A stretch of 64,000 nt of DNA from Dastarcus helophoroides (taxonomy: Eukaryota; Arthropoda; Insecta; Coleoptera; Bothrideridae). The first letter of the stretch is position 1, and each line of letters begins with the position of its first letter. This document shows, piece after piece, positions 11,501 to 21,869 of this stretch. The position numbers and the translations under genes are program-made. The stretch spans positions 8,070,527-8,134,526 of the forward strand of contig CM053328.1 in assembly GCA_028583605.1 (NCBI GenBank), in the 5' to 3' direction. Below the pieces are notes generated by a model. It was not told where the DNA came from. It was given only the letters and a program-made list of their open reading frames with translations, and ran no database searches.

Positions 11501-14500
11501 GGTGAAACAACACTTTTTTCTTTTTGCAAATGTGGCCGTTTATTTGCGATTTCAGTCTTCAATTGATCCAAAAGTGCACAGTAATAGTCGCTGCTGATGG
11601 TGGTTCCTTTTTGGAGATAATCGATGAATATTCTTCCGTTCGCATTTCAAAATACAAAAGCCATCACCTTACCGGCCGACTATTGCGTCTTTGCTCGCTT
11701 TGGATTCGGTTCGTCGACTGCTGTCCACTCAGCTGGATTCTGGTGTGTAATAATGAAGCCATGTCTCATCCATTGTCACATATCGACGATAGAATTTTAT
11801 TTTATTTTAGTTTGACAGCGCCAAACACTTCTCTAAAGCATCGAATCGTTGTTGTTTTTGGTCGACTATGAACTCACGCGGCACCCACTTTGCACAGAGC
11901 TTTCGCATACACAAATGCTCGTGTAAAATGGTAAAAACACTACCTTCTGATATCTTTACAATGTCAACTAGCTCGTGCACCTTCAATTTGCGGTCGTTCA
12001 TAACCAATTTGTGGACCTTTTTGACGTTTTCTGGAATAACAGCCTCATTTGGGCGTCCACTGCGCTCTGCATCATTTGTGCTGGCACGACCACGTTTAAA
12101 TTCGGCAATCCACTTCTCTACCATTTGTCTCGATGGAGCAGAGTTCGGATAATGTTTATCAAGCCATTGTTTGGTTTCCACTGTATTTTTTTGATCAAAA
12201 AGCAATGCTTTATCAAAACTCGAAATTCACTTTTTTCATTTTTTTCCATAACAAAAGTTGCTTCACACAAAATGCTATAACTCACGAATCAATAGTCAGA
12301 TTGCTGTCAAATTTATACACGTATCGTTTGAAGGTTAGTATTAAATAAAAATTATATGGAAAAAATTTTAGTAACGACATTTATGTGTTATCCTATGGAC
12401 TTTTTGAATGAACTATTATAATAACCTTGGAACGTGCATAACCGAGAACAATGACAGCTCGAGTGAAATAAAAATAAGAATAGAAAAAGCAAGAAGTATT
12501 ATCTTCAGAGCTATCTCTCTGAAGATGATAGCTTGGCTATCGAAACGCGTTAAAGCAACCTTAGTTGTGTTTTTTAATCTTTCTTGGTTTTAGGAGACAA
12601 GATTTGATTTTCAATTTACGAAGATTTTGGTTTAGATTTATTTTCCAAAAGTAATTTCGTGCTGAAGTCTTTTCTGTCAACTCAAATACGTTCTGCAGCT
12701 TATACCCTACACTGATATTTGGGTAGTATTGTGGGTAAATCTACAAAAGTATTACATTGTCAGACTATTATTTGTTCAAATTGGGGACTAACTAAATCTT
12801 ACTCTCCTCTCGTGATATCTCTTCCATAAATTTAATTAAAAGTATTTAAACATGTCAAAAGTTGTTATAATCGTTAGGTAATTTTTCCACAGCTACAATT
12901 CACGTTAAAATCTTGGGTCGAATACTTTTCAAAAAATACGTAAAGTAGTCACAGTATTCTTAAATCTTAATTACTTAATTACAAACCTCACAAGCGTAGC
13001 TGGAAGGATAAAAAGTCCAAACAATAATAAGCAAAATACGTAAAAAACAAACAGCTTTCATACCAGTGATTCTTCCTAGTTTTCGTTTTTTAAAAACGGT
13101 CGAAGCATAACCAGCAATATGTGCCCCAAGACTGTAGCCAATCAAATGAACGTTGTCCAAATCGATCCCATGAACTCTTCGCAAATTTTCCACAAAATGG
13201 CCAATTCTCTTGCCCATTGTCGGGCTTGCTTTCACACAATTCTTATATGCGCTACCTAAAGCCCAATAACCCCAATCTACCACGATTACATTCAAATCGG
13301 AAGCTTTTAAATAGGACCGTTTCAATATTTCACAAAATTTTCCATGTGAATTTTCTATAAAACCGTGGACTAGGATCTTAACGGAATTTTTAGGGTCGAA
13401 AGTTGTGTTAGTTAAATTACGCATCCTGGTAATGTCGACACCCGTATCGTTTTGTCGCCTGAAATTTGCTTACGATTAGGGTTGAATTTTTTTGGTCAAT
13501 AATATGGTTGCGAAGGTTTCCTCCATATACTTAATAAGTATATGGTTTCCCCGAAAGAAATACATGTGTATGTATTTCTTTCGGGATTGGCCAATGTCAA
13601 AGTACTACTAAAAGTTTCGATGCTTCGCCCACCATCATAGGGGAGCTTTTTTAGGAACAAAGAACAAATAAAATATAAAAAGAAATAAAAAAAAAGGAAA
13701 ACAATTTAAGTCAAAATCAATTTCAGAGGAGTTACGCCTTTGAGCCATGGTATAATTTATTCAATTAGATTGGTGAAACGGTTTATCTTGGTTATCTTCA
13801 AAAATTGAAATACAGAACTGGTCCCCTGAAACCAAGAAAGATGAAAAAACACAACAAAGATTGCTCTTAAGAGCAACCTTTGTTGTGTTATTTGAACTTG
13901 TCCCCTGAAAGCAAGAAAGATTAAAAAACAGAAGAGCAACCTTTGTTGTATTTCAATTTTTATACACTGAGTGACCATGCTTCTGTTTTATCTAGTTTGT
14001 CTTTCTGTGTCATTTTCATTTCGGAAGAATTTCACCTCTAGTACGGTTGACTTTCTAAGTCACCATGTTCTTCCATCATAACAATATTTTTGCAGCATTT
14101 TTAAAGAGTTTAGTCTCTGTTAAGCAGTGGCGTGTCCTTCATGGAAGCTAGGGAAGCACAGCTTCCCTTATAAAATAAAAATGTCTATTTTCATTCAAGT
14201 TTTATTGGCTTTTTCTTCGCCAGTTACTCCTTCCACAATTCAGGATTTTCAAAAACCTTCTGTTAAGGAACTGGCCAAGTAAAAGCCAATAAAACGTGAA
14301 TAAAAATACCAATGCTTCGCAAAGAAAGTACACAGAATATCCAAAAATGCCCACATTCATTTTATTTTAAAATTTATTTTTTTTACACAACTTCTGTGAC
14401 CACTCTGTAATGATCGATCGAAATTTAACAATTGTATATGAGCGATTCCATTATCGCGGGTGCAACACTTAGGCAACTCTTAAAGCTAGAAACTATTAAA

Positions 14501-17500
14501 ATAAAAATATTTTTCATGAAATTATTCTCTAAAAGGCTAGATTTTAACCTCTTCTCATCTGATTTGTTATAAGAATTTTAATAATATAATATTAATAGTC
14601 ACCATGGAAGTTTAAAGTGCTATCGCGGGTGCAATCAAATAGGCTTTCCTTTCCAGATTACAGTAAAAAAAAACACAAACACTTATTAATTGTGAAACAT
14701 TTATTAAATTATGTCTATATTTTAAAAGAGTATAAATTAATTTATTTAAATAAACCAAAAAAAATATAGAACTCAAAGATAAACAATGAATTATTCAGTT
14801 TTAAAGCAATCGCGGGTGCAAATTCAAATTATTGGGGTTGCAAAGCACCTTAAATTCTGAGAACATTAACTTCATTATACGCAAATAATTAACAAAATCA
14901 GAAATCAGGCAATGTATAATTACTAATTAGTATACTTTTTTGTCACCAAGCAATAGCTTAGAACCTAAAGACAAAATCTCAGTGACCGATAGTGTCCCAG
15001 GTACCATTTTTCAGTTGGTTTTTTGCAGCATATATTCAAATGATACTATGTATAAACACCTCAACTATTTAAATGCGAAAATAAGGCTACAAAAAATAGT
15101 TTTATTATTAAATCCAGATTTTGGTTTTTTATATTGACATCAAAAACGTAACAAATACTGCGATTTAGAAGTTTATCTCAGAATCGTCTCCAGCGGAATT
15201 GCCCATATGTAAAATAACAAATTTCAACTTATTTTTGACATAATTAATCGGAATTTATTTGTGTACAAATTTTTAAGGGGCCAAATAGTATAAACATTTC
15301 GTGTGTTATTGAAAATGTCGACATTTTTCAAAATTGTTATTTTAAAAGTCGAATGTTTTCAAAATTTTAACTTATATTGAACAATTTAACATTTTTAAAT
15401 GTCAATTTATAATTGAAAATTTCTACTCTTTTCGAAATGGAATCATTTTAAAATTTTACCTTTTCAAAACTTTCTTTTTCCAATTTGCATCTCTTGTAAA
15501 TCTTGACCTTTTCAAAATTTCAATTTTTTTTATTAAATGTCTAGTGAAAGCTTCGATATTTCATCCATTTATTTCAATTTTTTGCAATTCCAAAATTTCT
15601 GTTTATAATTTAGTAATTTTGATTGTTTCTCCAAATTTCGACTTTTAATGTCGAAATTTGGGTTCTTTCGCTTTCAACTTTTTCGAAAAATTTGACTTTG
15701 CTAAAAATTTGATCTATTTGCAAATGCGAACTGTTTTTCAAAATTTAAAAAAATACCTTTATTTTTGAAAATTTCGAATATTCTGAAAATACTAACTCTT
15801 TTTTAAAAATTTCGACTTTGTTGCAAATTCAGATGAAGAAATTGTCAATTTTTTCAAAATTTGCGCCTTTCCTTGAAATTCTGACTGAAAATTTTTACTT
15901 TCTTCAAAATATGGACTTCTTTTTAAATTTTCGACTTTTTCTCCGAATTCGACTTTTTGTAAATTACAACTTTTTTGAAAAATGACTCTTTGTTGATAAC
16001 TTCAAACTCGTAAATATCACTATTCACTATTTTTTAAAAAATATACAGAAACACCTTTTTTAATAATATTTACCCAACTTTTTTAAAAATTAAGAACAAA
16101 AGATATCGAAAATTTCGTTTTTTTTTTAAATTGCGACTAAAAATTATTGCATGAATTTCAATTATTTAAAAAATCTTGACTTCTTTTAATAAAATTTACA
16201 CTTTTGCTTGGAATTTTTACTCATGTTTAAAATTTCAACATTTTTGAAAATTTGACATTTCCTAAGATCTAGTTTTTTATCGTGACATTTTGACCACTTT
16301 TTAAAAATGTCCAAGTTTTTCGAAAATTCAACTTTTACTGAAATTATACATTATCTTTTGAAACTTTTGATCTAAAATTTCGAATTTTTTTAAAAAGTGG
16401 GCTTTTTTTTCGAAAAATTAGACTTTTGTCAAAATTTTGATTTTTTCTCAAACTTTCAATTGTTTTCTCAAAATTTCAATTTTTTTCGAAATTGTAATTT
16501 TGTAATTTTTAAGGTTCTTTGAAAAATTTAACTTTTCTTGGAAATTTAATTTATTTTAAAAATTTGACTTTTTAAATTTGGATTTATTATTGAAAATTTC
16601 GACTTTTTTGATAATTTACACATTTCAACATATTAACTTTTCAAAACTGTCTTTTTTTTAACATGGTAACCTTTTTTCACAACGTCGACTTTTGTTATTG
16701 GAAATTTCGACTTTTTTTTAAATTATGACTGTTTTAAAAATTTCGGCTTTCTCAAAATTTTGAGTATTTCTCCATGTTTTAAGTGCTACTGAAAATTTCG
16801 ACTTTTTTGAAAATTTAATTTTTTTGGAGTGACATTTTGACCATTTTTTGAAAATGTCCAAGTTTTTCGAAAATTCAACTTTTACTGAAATTTTAAATTT
16901 TTATGAAAATTTTGATTTAAAATTTCTAATTTTTTTTGAAAAGTGGGCTTTTTTTTCGAAAAATTAAACTTTTATCGAAATTTCGATTTTTTCTCAAAAT
17001 TTTAATTTTTGTCTCAAAAAGATCAAATTTTCAGCAACGCATTTTTGCAAATACAAACTGTTTTTCAAAATTTAAAAAAAATACGTTTATTTTTGAAAAT
17101 TTCATATATTCTGAAAATACTAACTCGTTTTTAAAAATTTCGACTTTGTTGGAAATTCAGACGATGAGATTGTCAGTTTTTTCAAAATTTACCCCTTTTT
17201 TTAAAATTCTGACTTTTGATGGAACGGACTGGTCCTTGGTTATCTTCAAAAATTGAAACACAGAACTTGTCTCCTGAAACCAAGAAAAATTAAAAAACAC
17301 AACAAAGGTTGCTCTAACGCGTTTCGACAGCCAAGCTGTCATCTTCAGATGTCATCTCTGGAGATGACAGCTTGGCTGTCGAAACGCGTTAGAGCAACCT
17401 TTGTTGTGTTTTTTAATTTTTCTTGGTTTCAGGGGACAAGTTCTGTGTTTCAAAATTCTGATTGAAAATTTTTAGTTTTTTCAAAATATTGACTTCTTTT

Positions 17501-20500
17501 TAAATTTTCGACTTTTTCTTTAAATTTAACTTTTTCTAAATTACAAGTTTTTTGAAAAATTACTCTTTCTTGATAATTTACTTGTAAATATCACTATTCA
17601 CTATTTCTTAAAAAAATATGCAGAAACACCTTTTTTAATAATATTTACCGAAAATTTCGACTTTTTTGAAAATTAAGAACAAAAGATATCGAAAATCTCG
17701 GCTTCTTTTTAAAATTTCGACATTTTTGCGAGAATTTCAATTATTTAAAAAATATTGACTTTTTTTAATAAAATTTACACCTTTGCTCGAAATTTTTACT
17801 CATGTTTAAAATTTCGACATTTTTGAAAATTTGATATTTCCTAAGATCTAGTTTTTTATCGTGACATTTTGACCACTTTTTAAAAATGTCTAAGTTTTTT
17901 AAAAATTCAACATTTTCTGGAATTATACATTATCTTTTGAAAATTTTGATCTAAAATTTCGAATTTTTTTAAAAAGTGGGCTTTTTTTTCGAAAAATTAG
18001 ACTTTTGTCAAAATTTCGATTTTTTCTTAAACTGTCAATTGTTTTCTCAAAATTTCAATTTTTTTTTGAAATTGTAATTTTGTAATTTTTAAGGTTCTTT
18101 GAAAAATTTGACTTTTGTCGAAAATTTTATTTTATTTTAAAAATTCGACTTTAAATTTGGATTTATTATTAAAAATTATGACTATTTTCCCAATTTAGAC
18201 ATTTCAACATATTAACTTTTCAAAACTGTCTTTTTTTTTTAACATGGTAACCTTTTTTTGCAACGTCGACTTTTTTTATTGGAAATTTCGACTTTTTTAA
18301 AAAAATTATGACTTTTAAAAATTTCTCCACGTTTTAACTTTTACTGAAAATTTCGACCCTTTTGAAAATTTGATTTTTTTGTCGTGACATTTTGACCACT
18401 TTTTGAAAATGTCCAAGTTTTTTAAAAATTAAACTTTTTCTGAAATTTTGAAATATTTTGAAAATCTTGATTTAAGATTTTTAATTTTTTTGAAAAGTTG
18501 GCTTTTTTTTGAAAAATTAAACATCGAAATTTCGACTTTTTTTCCAAATTTTAATTTTTGTCTCAACATTTCAAATTTTTCTCAAGATTTCGAATATCTT
18601 CATAATTTTTAAAATTCTTTGGAAAATATTACTTTTGTTACTATTGAAAATTTCGACTTTTTTGATAATTTACACATTTCAACATATTAACTTTTCAAAA
18701 CTGCAATTTTTTTAACATGGTAACTTTTTCTCGCAACGTCGACTTTTTTATTGGAAATTTCGACTTTTTTAAAAAATTTTGACTGTTTCTCGAAATTTTG
18801 GCTATTTCTCCATGTTTTAACTTTTACTGAAAACTTCGACTTTTTTGAAAATTTGATTTTTTTGTCGCGACATTTTGAGCACTTTTTAAAAGTGTCCAAG
18901 TTTTTCGAAAATTCAACTTTTTCTGAAATTTTAAATTTTTTTTAAAATTTCTAATTTTTTGTTAGAAAAGTGGGCTTTTTCTTTGAAAAATTAAACTTTT
19001 ATCGAAATTTCGACTTTTTTTTCAAAATTTTAATTTTTGTCTCAAAATTTCGAAATTTTCTCAAAACTTCAACTTTTTTGAAAATTTGATTTTTTTGTCG
19101 TGACATTTTGACCACTTTTTGAAAGTGTCCAAGTTTTACAAAAATTCAACTTTTTCTGAAATTTTAAATTTTTTTTGAAAATTTTGATTTAAAATTTCTA
19201 ATTTTTTTTAGAAAAGTGGGCTTTTTTGTTGAAATATTAAACTTTTATCGAAATTTCGACTTTTTTCAAAATTTTAATTTTTGTCTCAAAATTTCGAATA
19301 TCTTCTTAATTTTTAAAATTCTTTGGAAAATATTACTTTTGTTGCTATTGAAAATTTCGACTTTTTTGATAATTTACACATTTCAACATATTAACTTTTC
19401 AAGTCTTTTTTTTAACATGGTAACCTTTTCTCGCAACGTCGACTTTTTTTAAGGAAATTTCGACTTTTAAAAAAAATTATGAATATTTAAAAATTTCGAC
19501 TGTTTCTGAAAATGTTCGATTGTTTCTCAAAATTTTGGCTATTTCTCCATGTTTTAACTTTTACTGAAAATTTCGACGTTTGAAAATTTGATTTTTTTGT
19601 CGTGACATTTTGATCACCTTTTAAAAATGTCCAAGTTTTTCGAAAATTCAACTTTTTCTGAAATTTTGAAATTATTTGAAAATTTTGATTTAAAATTTCT
19701 AATTTTTTTTGAACAGTGGGCTTTTTTTTCGAAAAATTAAATTTTTATCGAAATTTCGACTTTTTCTTAAAATTTCAATTTTTGTCTCAAAATTTCAAAT
19801 TTTTCTCAAAATTTTGAATGTCTATAATTTTTAAAATTCTTTGGAAAATATTACTTTTGTTAAAAATTTAAATTTATTTTAAAATTTCGATGTTTTAAAT
19901 TTGGATTTATTATTGAAAATTTGGACTTTTTTGATAATTTGGATATTTCAACAGTTTATCTTTTCAAAACTTTCTTTTTTTCAACATTTTAAATTTTTCT
20001 CGTAATGCCGACTTTTTTGATTGGAAATTTCCACCTTTTTTAAAATTATCACTTTTCTAAATATTTAATTATTATGTTGAAGTTTTAGATTCTAAGATTA
20101 TGTTGAAAATTTCGACTTTTTCAAAAACTTGGTTTTCTCTACAATTTAGATCTTTTTCCCAAAATGTTGACTATTTTTGAGAAATAACATTCTTTTAGAC
20201 ATTTTAGCTTTGGTAGAAATTTTTGAAATAATAACTTAAAAATTTCAATCTTTTTGAAAATTTCGACTTTTTTTTCAAAAATTAGAATTCTTCCAAATTT
20301 CAATTTTTTCTGAAAATTTCCATTTTTATAATATTTTTTAAAGATTGACACTTTTTTGAAAATTTTGACTTTCCAGAATTGTCACTTAATAATTTCGACA
20401 TTTTTTAAAAATTTTACTTTTTTCTGTAAATTTTGATATCTGTTTAAAAATTTGAATTTTAAAAAATTTGAACTTGTTTTAAAATTGTTTAAGAATTTTG

Positions 20501-21761
20501 AGTTCTTTCGGAATTTCAAAATTTTTTGAATTTCCGACCTTTGATAACCTGGATTTTTTCAAAAATTTTGACTTTTTCGAAATATAAATTTACATTTCCT
20601 TAAAATTTCGATTTTCTTTAAATGTTGAAGTTTCAAAGACCTCGGGAAAAATATATCTTTGCTTTAGTTCTATTTTGTGAATAAAATAATTTTGATGATT
20701 TTGACTTTCCAGAATTATGACTTAAACGTTTCGACGTTTATTAAAAGTTTCAATTTTTCTGTAAATTTTGGATTCTGTTAAAAAATTTTAATTTTTAAAA
20801 ATCTGAACTTGTTTTAAAATTCTTTAAAACCTTTGGTACATCTTTCGGAGTTTCGAAATCCGACATTTGATAATCTGGACTTTTTAAAAAATTTCGACTT
20901 TTTCGAAAAATAAATTTACATTTTCCTAAAATTTCGATGATTTCGAAATGAAATGATTTTTGTAATTTTTTTAACTTAGAATTTTAATTCGAAATTTTGA
21001 GTAAGGATCCAAATTAAAACTGAAAACTAAACATTAAAGAAATACTTCATATTCAAAGTTTAACTTGATCTGGATTTTTTAAAACAAATTTCGACAATAT
21101 CTGAACTTAAACTTAAAATTGTAATTTTTTTCGAATATTTTTTAACATCTTTTCGAAATTTAAATTTTCTTTTGAAATCCTGGATTTATATCGATATTTC
21201 GATTAATCGAAGCACGTCAGGAAGGAATATTATTTTTTGGATGCTAATGAAAGCAAAATCGTAATTAATTTTTTCAAAGGGTTTTCGGTCAGCTTCCCTA
21301 TGCATAAAAGTCACGACACGCCACTGATGGTAAGGCTGACATACTAAGTTAAAGTCTTCTGCCTTATTTATGTCTTTTGAGACATTTTTGTTCCGGATCT
21401 CGCTTTGGGTATGTTTGCTCTACTGAGTTACCCTGTTCCGAACTGTTAGATCTGTTTTTTATATCTTTTCCATATTTTCTTTTCTGTTTCGATCCTAAGG
21501 AAGACCAATGGTAAGCGAAAGATCGAACACTTTACTCTGTTCTTTGATGTGGGTAATTTCCCAAGAAGAATATCTTTTATGTCAATAATGTTAATAATTA
21601 GAATTGTACTAGGTTGAAGTGGATAAAATTCAAATGGAATACCTTGTATAGAGTTTAAAAATGAGATGCTTATTAACTTCATCACATAGGGCGATGGCTT
21701 CTTTAGATATTTCACCGGTTCCAACATTAAAACAAAAAATTATAAACCAAAACTTTTGCAT
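8287..21761 (-). CDS. Secreted pancreatic-lipase-family enzyme, lipase/phospholipase A1-like (four exons)
   Basis: The exons are 21761-21643, 13458-13064, 8757-8570 and 8517-8287, giving 933 nt and 310 codons plus... stop included, that is 310 residues. Intron phases agree throughout. Residues 1-15 form a hydrophobic signal peptide (MQKFWFIIFCF). The family landmarks appear in order: FKLYTR at 35-40, oxyanion HGF at 71-73, nucleophile elbow GYSLGAH with Ser149, LDPA with Asp174, and CSH with His240. The β9 loop contains ISKPIGHADFYPNGG. The length and short C-terminus fit insect lipase/PLA1-like enzymes without a PLAT domain. The family hydrolyses acyl esters of glycerides or phospholipids outside the cell; the exact substrate cannot be read here. 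Intron 1 (8.2 kb) and intron 2 (4.3 kb) are full of mobile DNA. A nest of transposons begins about 110 bp upstream of the ATG. Confidence 0.87.
8570..8757 (-). CDS. Lipase exon 3 with catalytic Asp
   Basis: It begins after acceptor ATATCTCAG and completes Gly172, then LDPA (Asp174). To join exon 4 in frame the donor must be GTGGGT directly after GVF. A stronger-looking GTAAAT donor 4 bases further on (exon end 8566) would shift the frame. The 3' boundary is therefore the least certain splice site of this gene. Confidence 0.8.
8831..9022. mobile_element. Small MITE with TGCGTTTA ends
   Basis: Inverted ends read GATGCGTTTAGATTAGACAC on the left and, in reverse complement, CTCTGCGTTTACACTAGGCAC on the right. 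Each continues into TTATTCSGTAC. A second internal inverted repeat (CCTGAGAGAAGCTA / TAGCTTCTCTCAGG) lies at about 8884-8943. It is about 190 bp, non-coding, in lipase intron 2. Confidence 0.75.
9078..9331. mobile_element. Palindromic MITE (family P), full-length copy
   Basis: The element is a foldback about 250 bp long. The left arm reads CGGACTGGTCCTTGG, TTGAAATACAAATCTTG, AACACAAAGG-type and GCCAAGCTATC segments, and the right arm repeats them in reverse complement, ending AGTCCGTTTCACCAAA. This family recurs at least ten times in the window and is called family P here. It encodes nothing; short frames in it are artefacts. Confidence 0.82.
9345..9440 (+). repeat. Left arm of a 1.5-kb inverted repeat pair
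   Basis: AATCTCTATTAGTTTATC, GCGTCTGATTATCGAG and ACACGTTTAAATTAGCC recur in reverse complement at 10861-10965. Half-copies of MITE P follow on the outer or inner side of each arm, and a satellite lies between. Confidence 0.75.
9452..9570 (+). mobile_element. MITE P, right-arm half copy
   Basis: It begins TTGATAGCCAAGCTATC and jumps directly to AGAGCAACCTTTGTTGTG and TTCTTGGTTTCAGGGGAC. Most of the left arm is missing. Confidence 0.7.
9571..10740. repeat. Satellite block in inverted orientation
   Basis: Units such as CATTCTAGAGAATTTCTG and TTTCAAAAATTTCTG are the reverse-complement style of the satellite at 1-4010. There is no gene; the open frames here consist of repeat sequence. The block is enclosed by the inverted arms at 9345-9440 and 10861-10965. 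Confidence 0.7.
10861..10965 (-). repeat. Right arm of the 1.5-kb inverted repeat pair
   Basis: This is the reverse complement of 9345-9440, with minor differences (for example ACAATGTTCAAATTCGATAA against its partner). Confidence 0.75.
10970..11138. mobile_element. MITE P, left half, split by mariner
   Basis: The left arm ACACGGACTGGTCCTTG ... GCCAAGCTTTCTTCTTCAGAG runs into the mariner insertion at 11139. The matching right half is at about 12500-12625. Confidence 0.75.
11139..12413 (-). mobile_element. Mariner element, irritans-type, defective
   Basis: The ends GGTCATTCAATAAGTCC and GGACTTTTTGAATGAAC form inverted repeats, with TA on both sides. The length of about 1275 bp is canonical for mariner. 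It inserted into a family P MITE inside lipase intron 2. The transposase is on - and broken (next entry). Confidence 0.87.
11204..12249 (-). pseudogene. Broken irritans-type mariner transposase
   Basis: Recognisable segments in order on - are the start (EKSEFRVLIKHCF), a frame change in an A-run near 12190, then the helix-turn-helix region with AERSGRP, KLCAKWVPREF and DQKQQRF. The DETW motif with first catalytic Asp follows near 11765, then FHQDKATCHKSM (second Asp) and YSPDLTPSDFF (third Asp, DD34D spacing). It ends with EGNYVE. There are at least two frame changes and several stops between 11800 and 11520. It cannot make transposase. The protein resembles the irritans subfamily by these motifs. 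Confidence 0.87.
12500..12625. mobile_element. MITE P, right half
   Basis: CTGAAGATGATAGCTTGG, TATCGAAACGCG and GCAACCTTAGTTGTG continue to GGTTTTAGGAGACAAG. It pairs with the left half at 10970-11138 across the mariner. Confidence 0.75.
12626..13063. other. Lipase intron 2, unassigned stretch
   Basis: AT-rich sequence without recognised repeats or ORFs of interest, ending at the exon 2 donor. Confidence 0.5.
13064..13458 (-). CDS. Lipase exon 2 with oxyanion loop and Ser nucleophile
   Basis: The acceptor is AAATTTCAG and the donor is GTATGA. It encodes ILVHGF, VVDWGYWALGSAY and GYSLGAHIAGY. The phase 2 start matches exon 1 and the phase 1 end matches exon 3. Confidence 0.9.
13523..13585. 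repeat. Two adjacent near-perfect hairpins
   Basis: CCATATACTT/AAGTATATGG (10-nt arms, 3-nt spacer) at 13523-13545 is followed 4 bases later by a 16-nt-arm hairpin at 13550-13585 (CCCGAAAGAAATACAT with a GTGT loop). Both are perfect in their arms. They lie in lipase intron 1, about 65 bp from the exon 2 acceptor. Confidence 0.8.
13580..13705 (-). repeat. Dispersed repeat U, copy 1 (decayed)
   Basis: CGGGATTG, ATGTCAAAG, ACTACTAAAAGT, CTTCGCCCACCATC and AGGAACAAAGAA recur in the same order at 30668-30815. This copy has lost part of the CGTTTC ... CTTCAGG core. The family is unknown. Confidence 0.65.
13765..13970. mobile_element. MITE P, rearranged copy
   Basis: The left arm TTGGTTATCTTCAAAAATTG to AACAAAGATTGCTCTT meets AGAGCAACCTTTGTTGTG directly. 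Further GTCCCCTGAAAGCAAG and AGAGCAACCTTTGTTG segments follow, showing internal duplication. Confidence 0.68.
14453..14821. repeat. Three spaced ATCGCGGGTGCAA motifs
   Basis: The 13-mer ATCGCGGGTGCAA occurs at 14453, 14622 and 14809 (spacing 169 and 187). It stands out as GC-rich islands in AT-rich sequence and marks a diverged tandem unit near the left end of H1. Confidence 0.7.
17218..17452. mobile_element. MITE P, best-preserved hairpin copy
   Basis: The arms GGAACGGACTGGTCCTTGG to GCCAAGCTGTCATCTTCAGA and the reverse complement CTGGAGATGACAGCTTGG to TTCAGGGGACAAG are almost perfectly complementary for over 100 bases. It is inserted in the H1 satellite; AAAATTCTGA stands on both sides and may be the target duplication. 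The outermost right arm is missing. Confidence 0.8.
21643..21761 (-). CDS. Lipase exon 1 with signal peptide
   Basis: ATG is at 21761-21759. It is followed by a hydrophobic run and then FKLYTR, with donor GTATTC after ACAAG. The overlapping longer open frame on the same strand is a shadow. The phase 2 end fits exon 2 exactly, and the LYTR motif is the normal family start of the mature domain. Confidence 0.82.
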
Positions 21762-21869
21762 GGCATTCCAATTAAACTACAATTAAACTTTAAGATGTCT
21801 ATAAAAATGCACAATACCTAAATAAAACCAGTAGTAGATATTATCTTCCTCATTAAGCTATTTTAATGC

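Larger units (their letters stand above)
14125..21326. mobile_element. hAT-like non-autonomous shell H1, 7.2 kb, satellite-filled
   Basis: It begins CAGTGGCGTGTCC and ends GACACGCCACTG. Flanking octamers are CTGTTAAG and ATGGTAAG, which match at 6 of 8 positions and fit a decayed 8-bp duplication. Just inside the ends lie AAGCTAGGGAAGCACAGC and CAGCTTCCCTATGC, also inverted. No transposase was found. Nearly all of the interior (about 15300-21150) is AAAATTTCGACTTTTTT-type satellite with higher-order repeats. One such segment, GTGACATTTTGACCACTTTT, recurs at many positions. It lies in lipase intron 1. Confidence 0.72.

Noticed and set aside
13757..13978. Frame with FLIFLAFRGQVQIT
   Set aside because: It is MITE P sequence on the minus strand.
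14940..15137. 65-codon frame MSPSNSLEPKDKISVTD
   Set aside because: It lies inside hAT shell H1, ends in AT-rich sequence, and no splice or domain evidence was seen.
17157..17465. Peptides with AWLSKRVRATFVVFF in several places
   Set aside because: They are translations of MITE P arms, seen on either strand wherever the MITE occurs.
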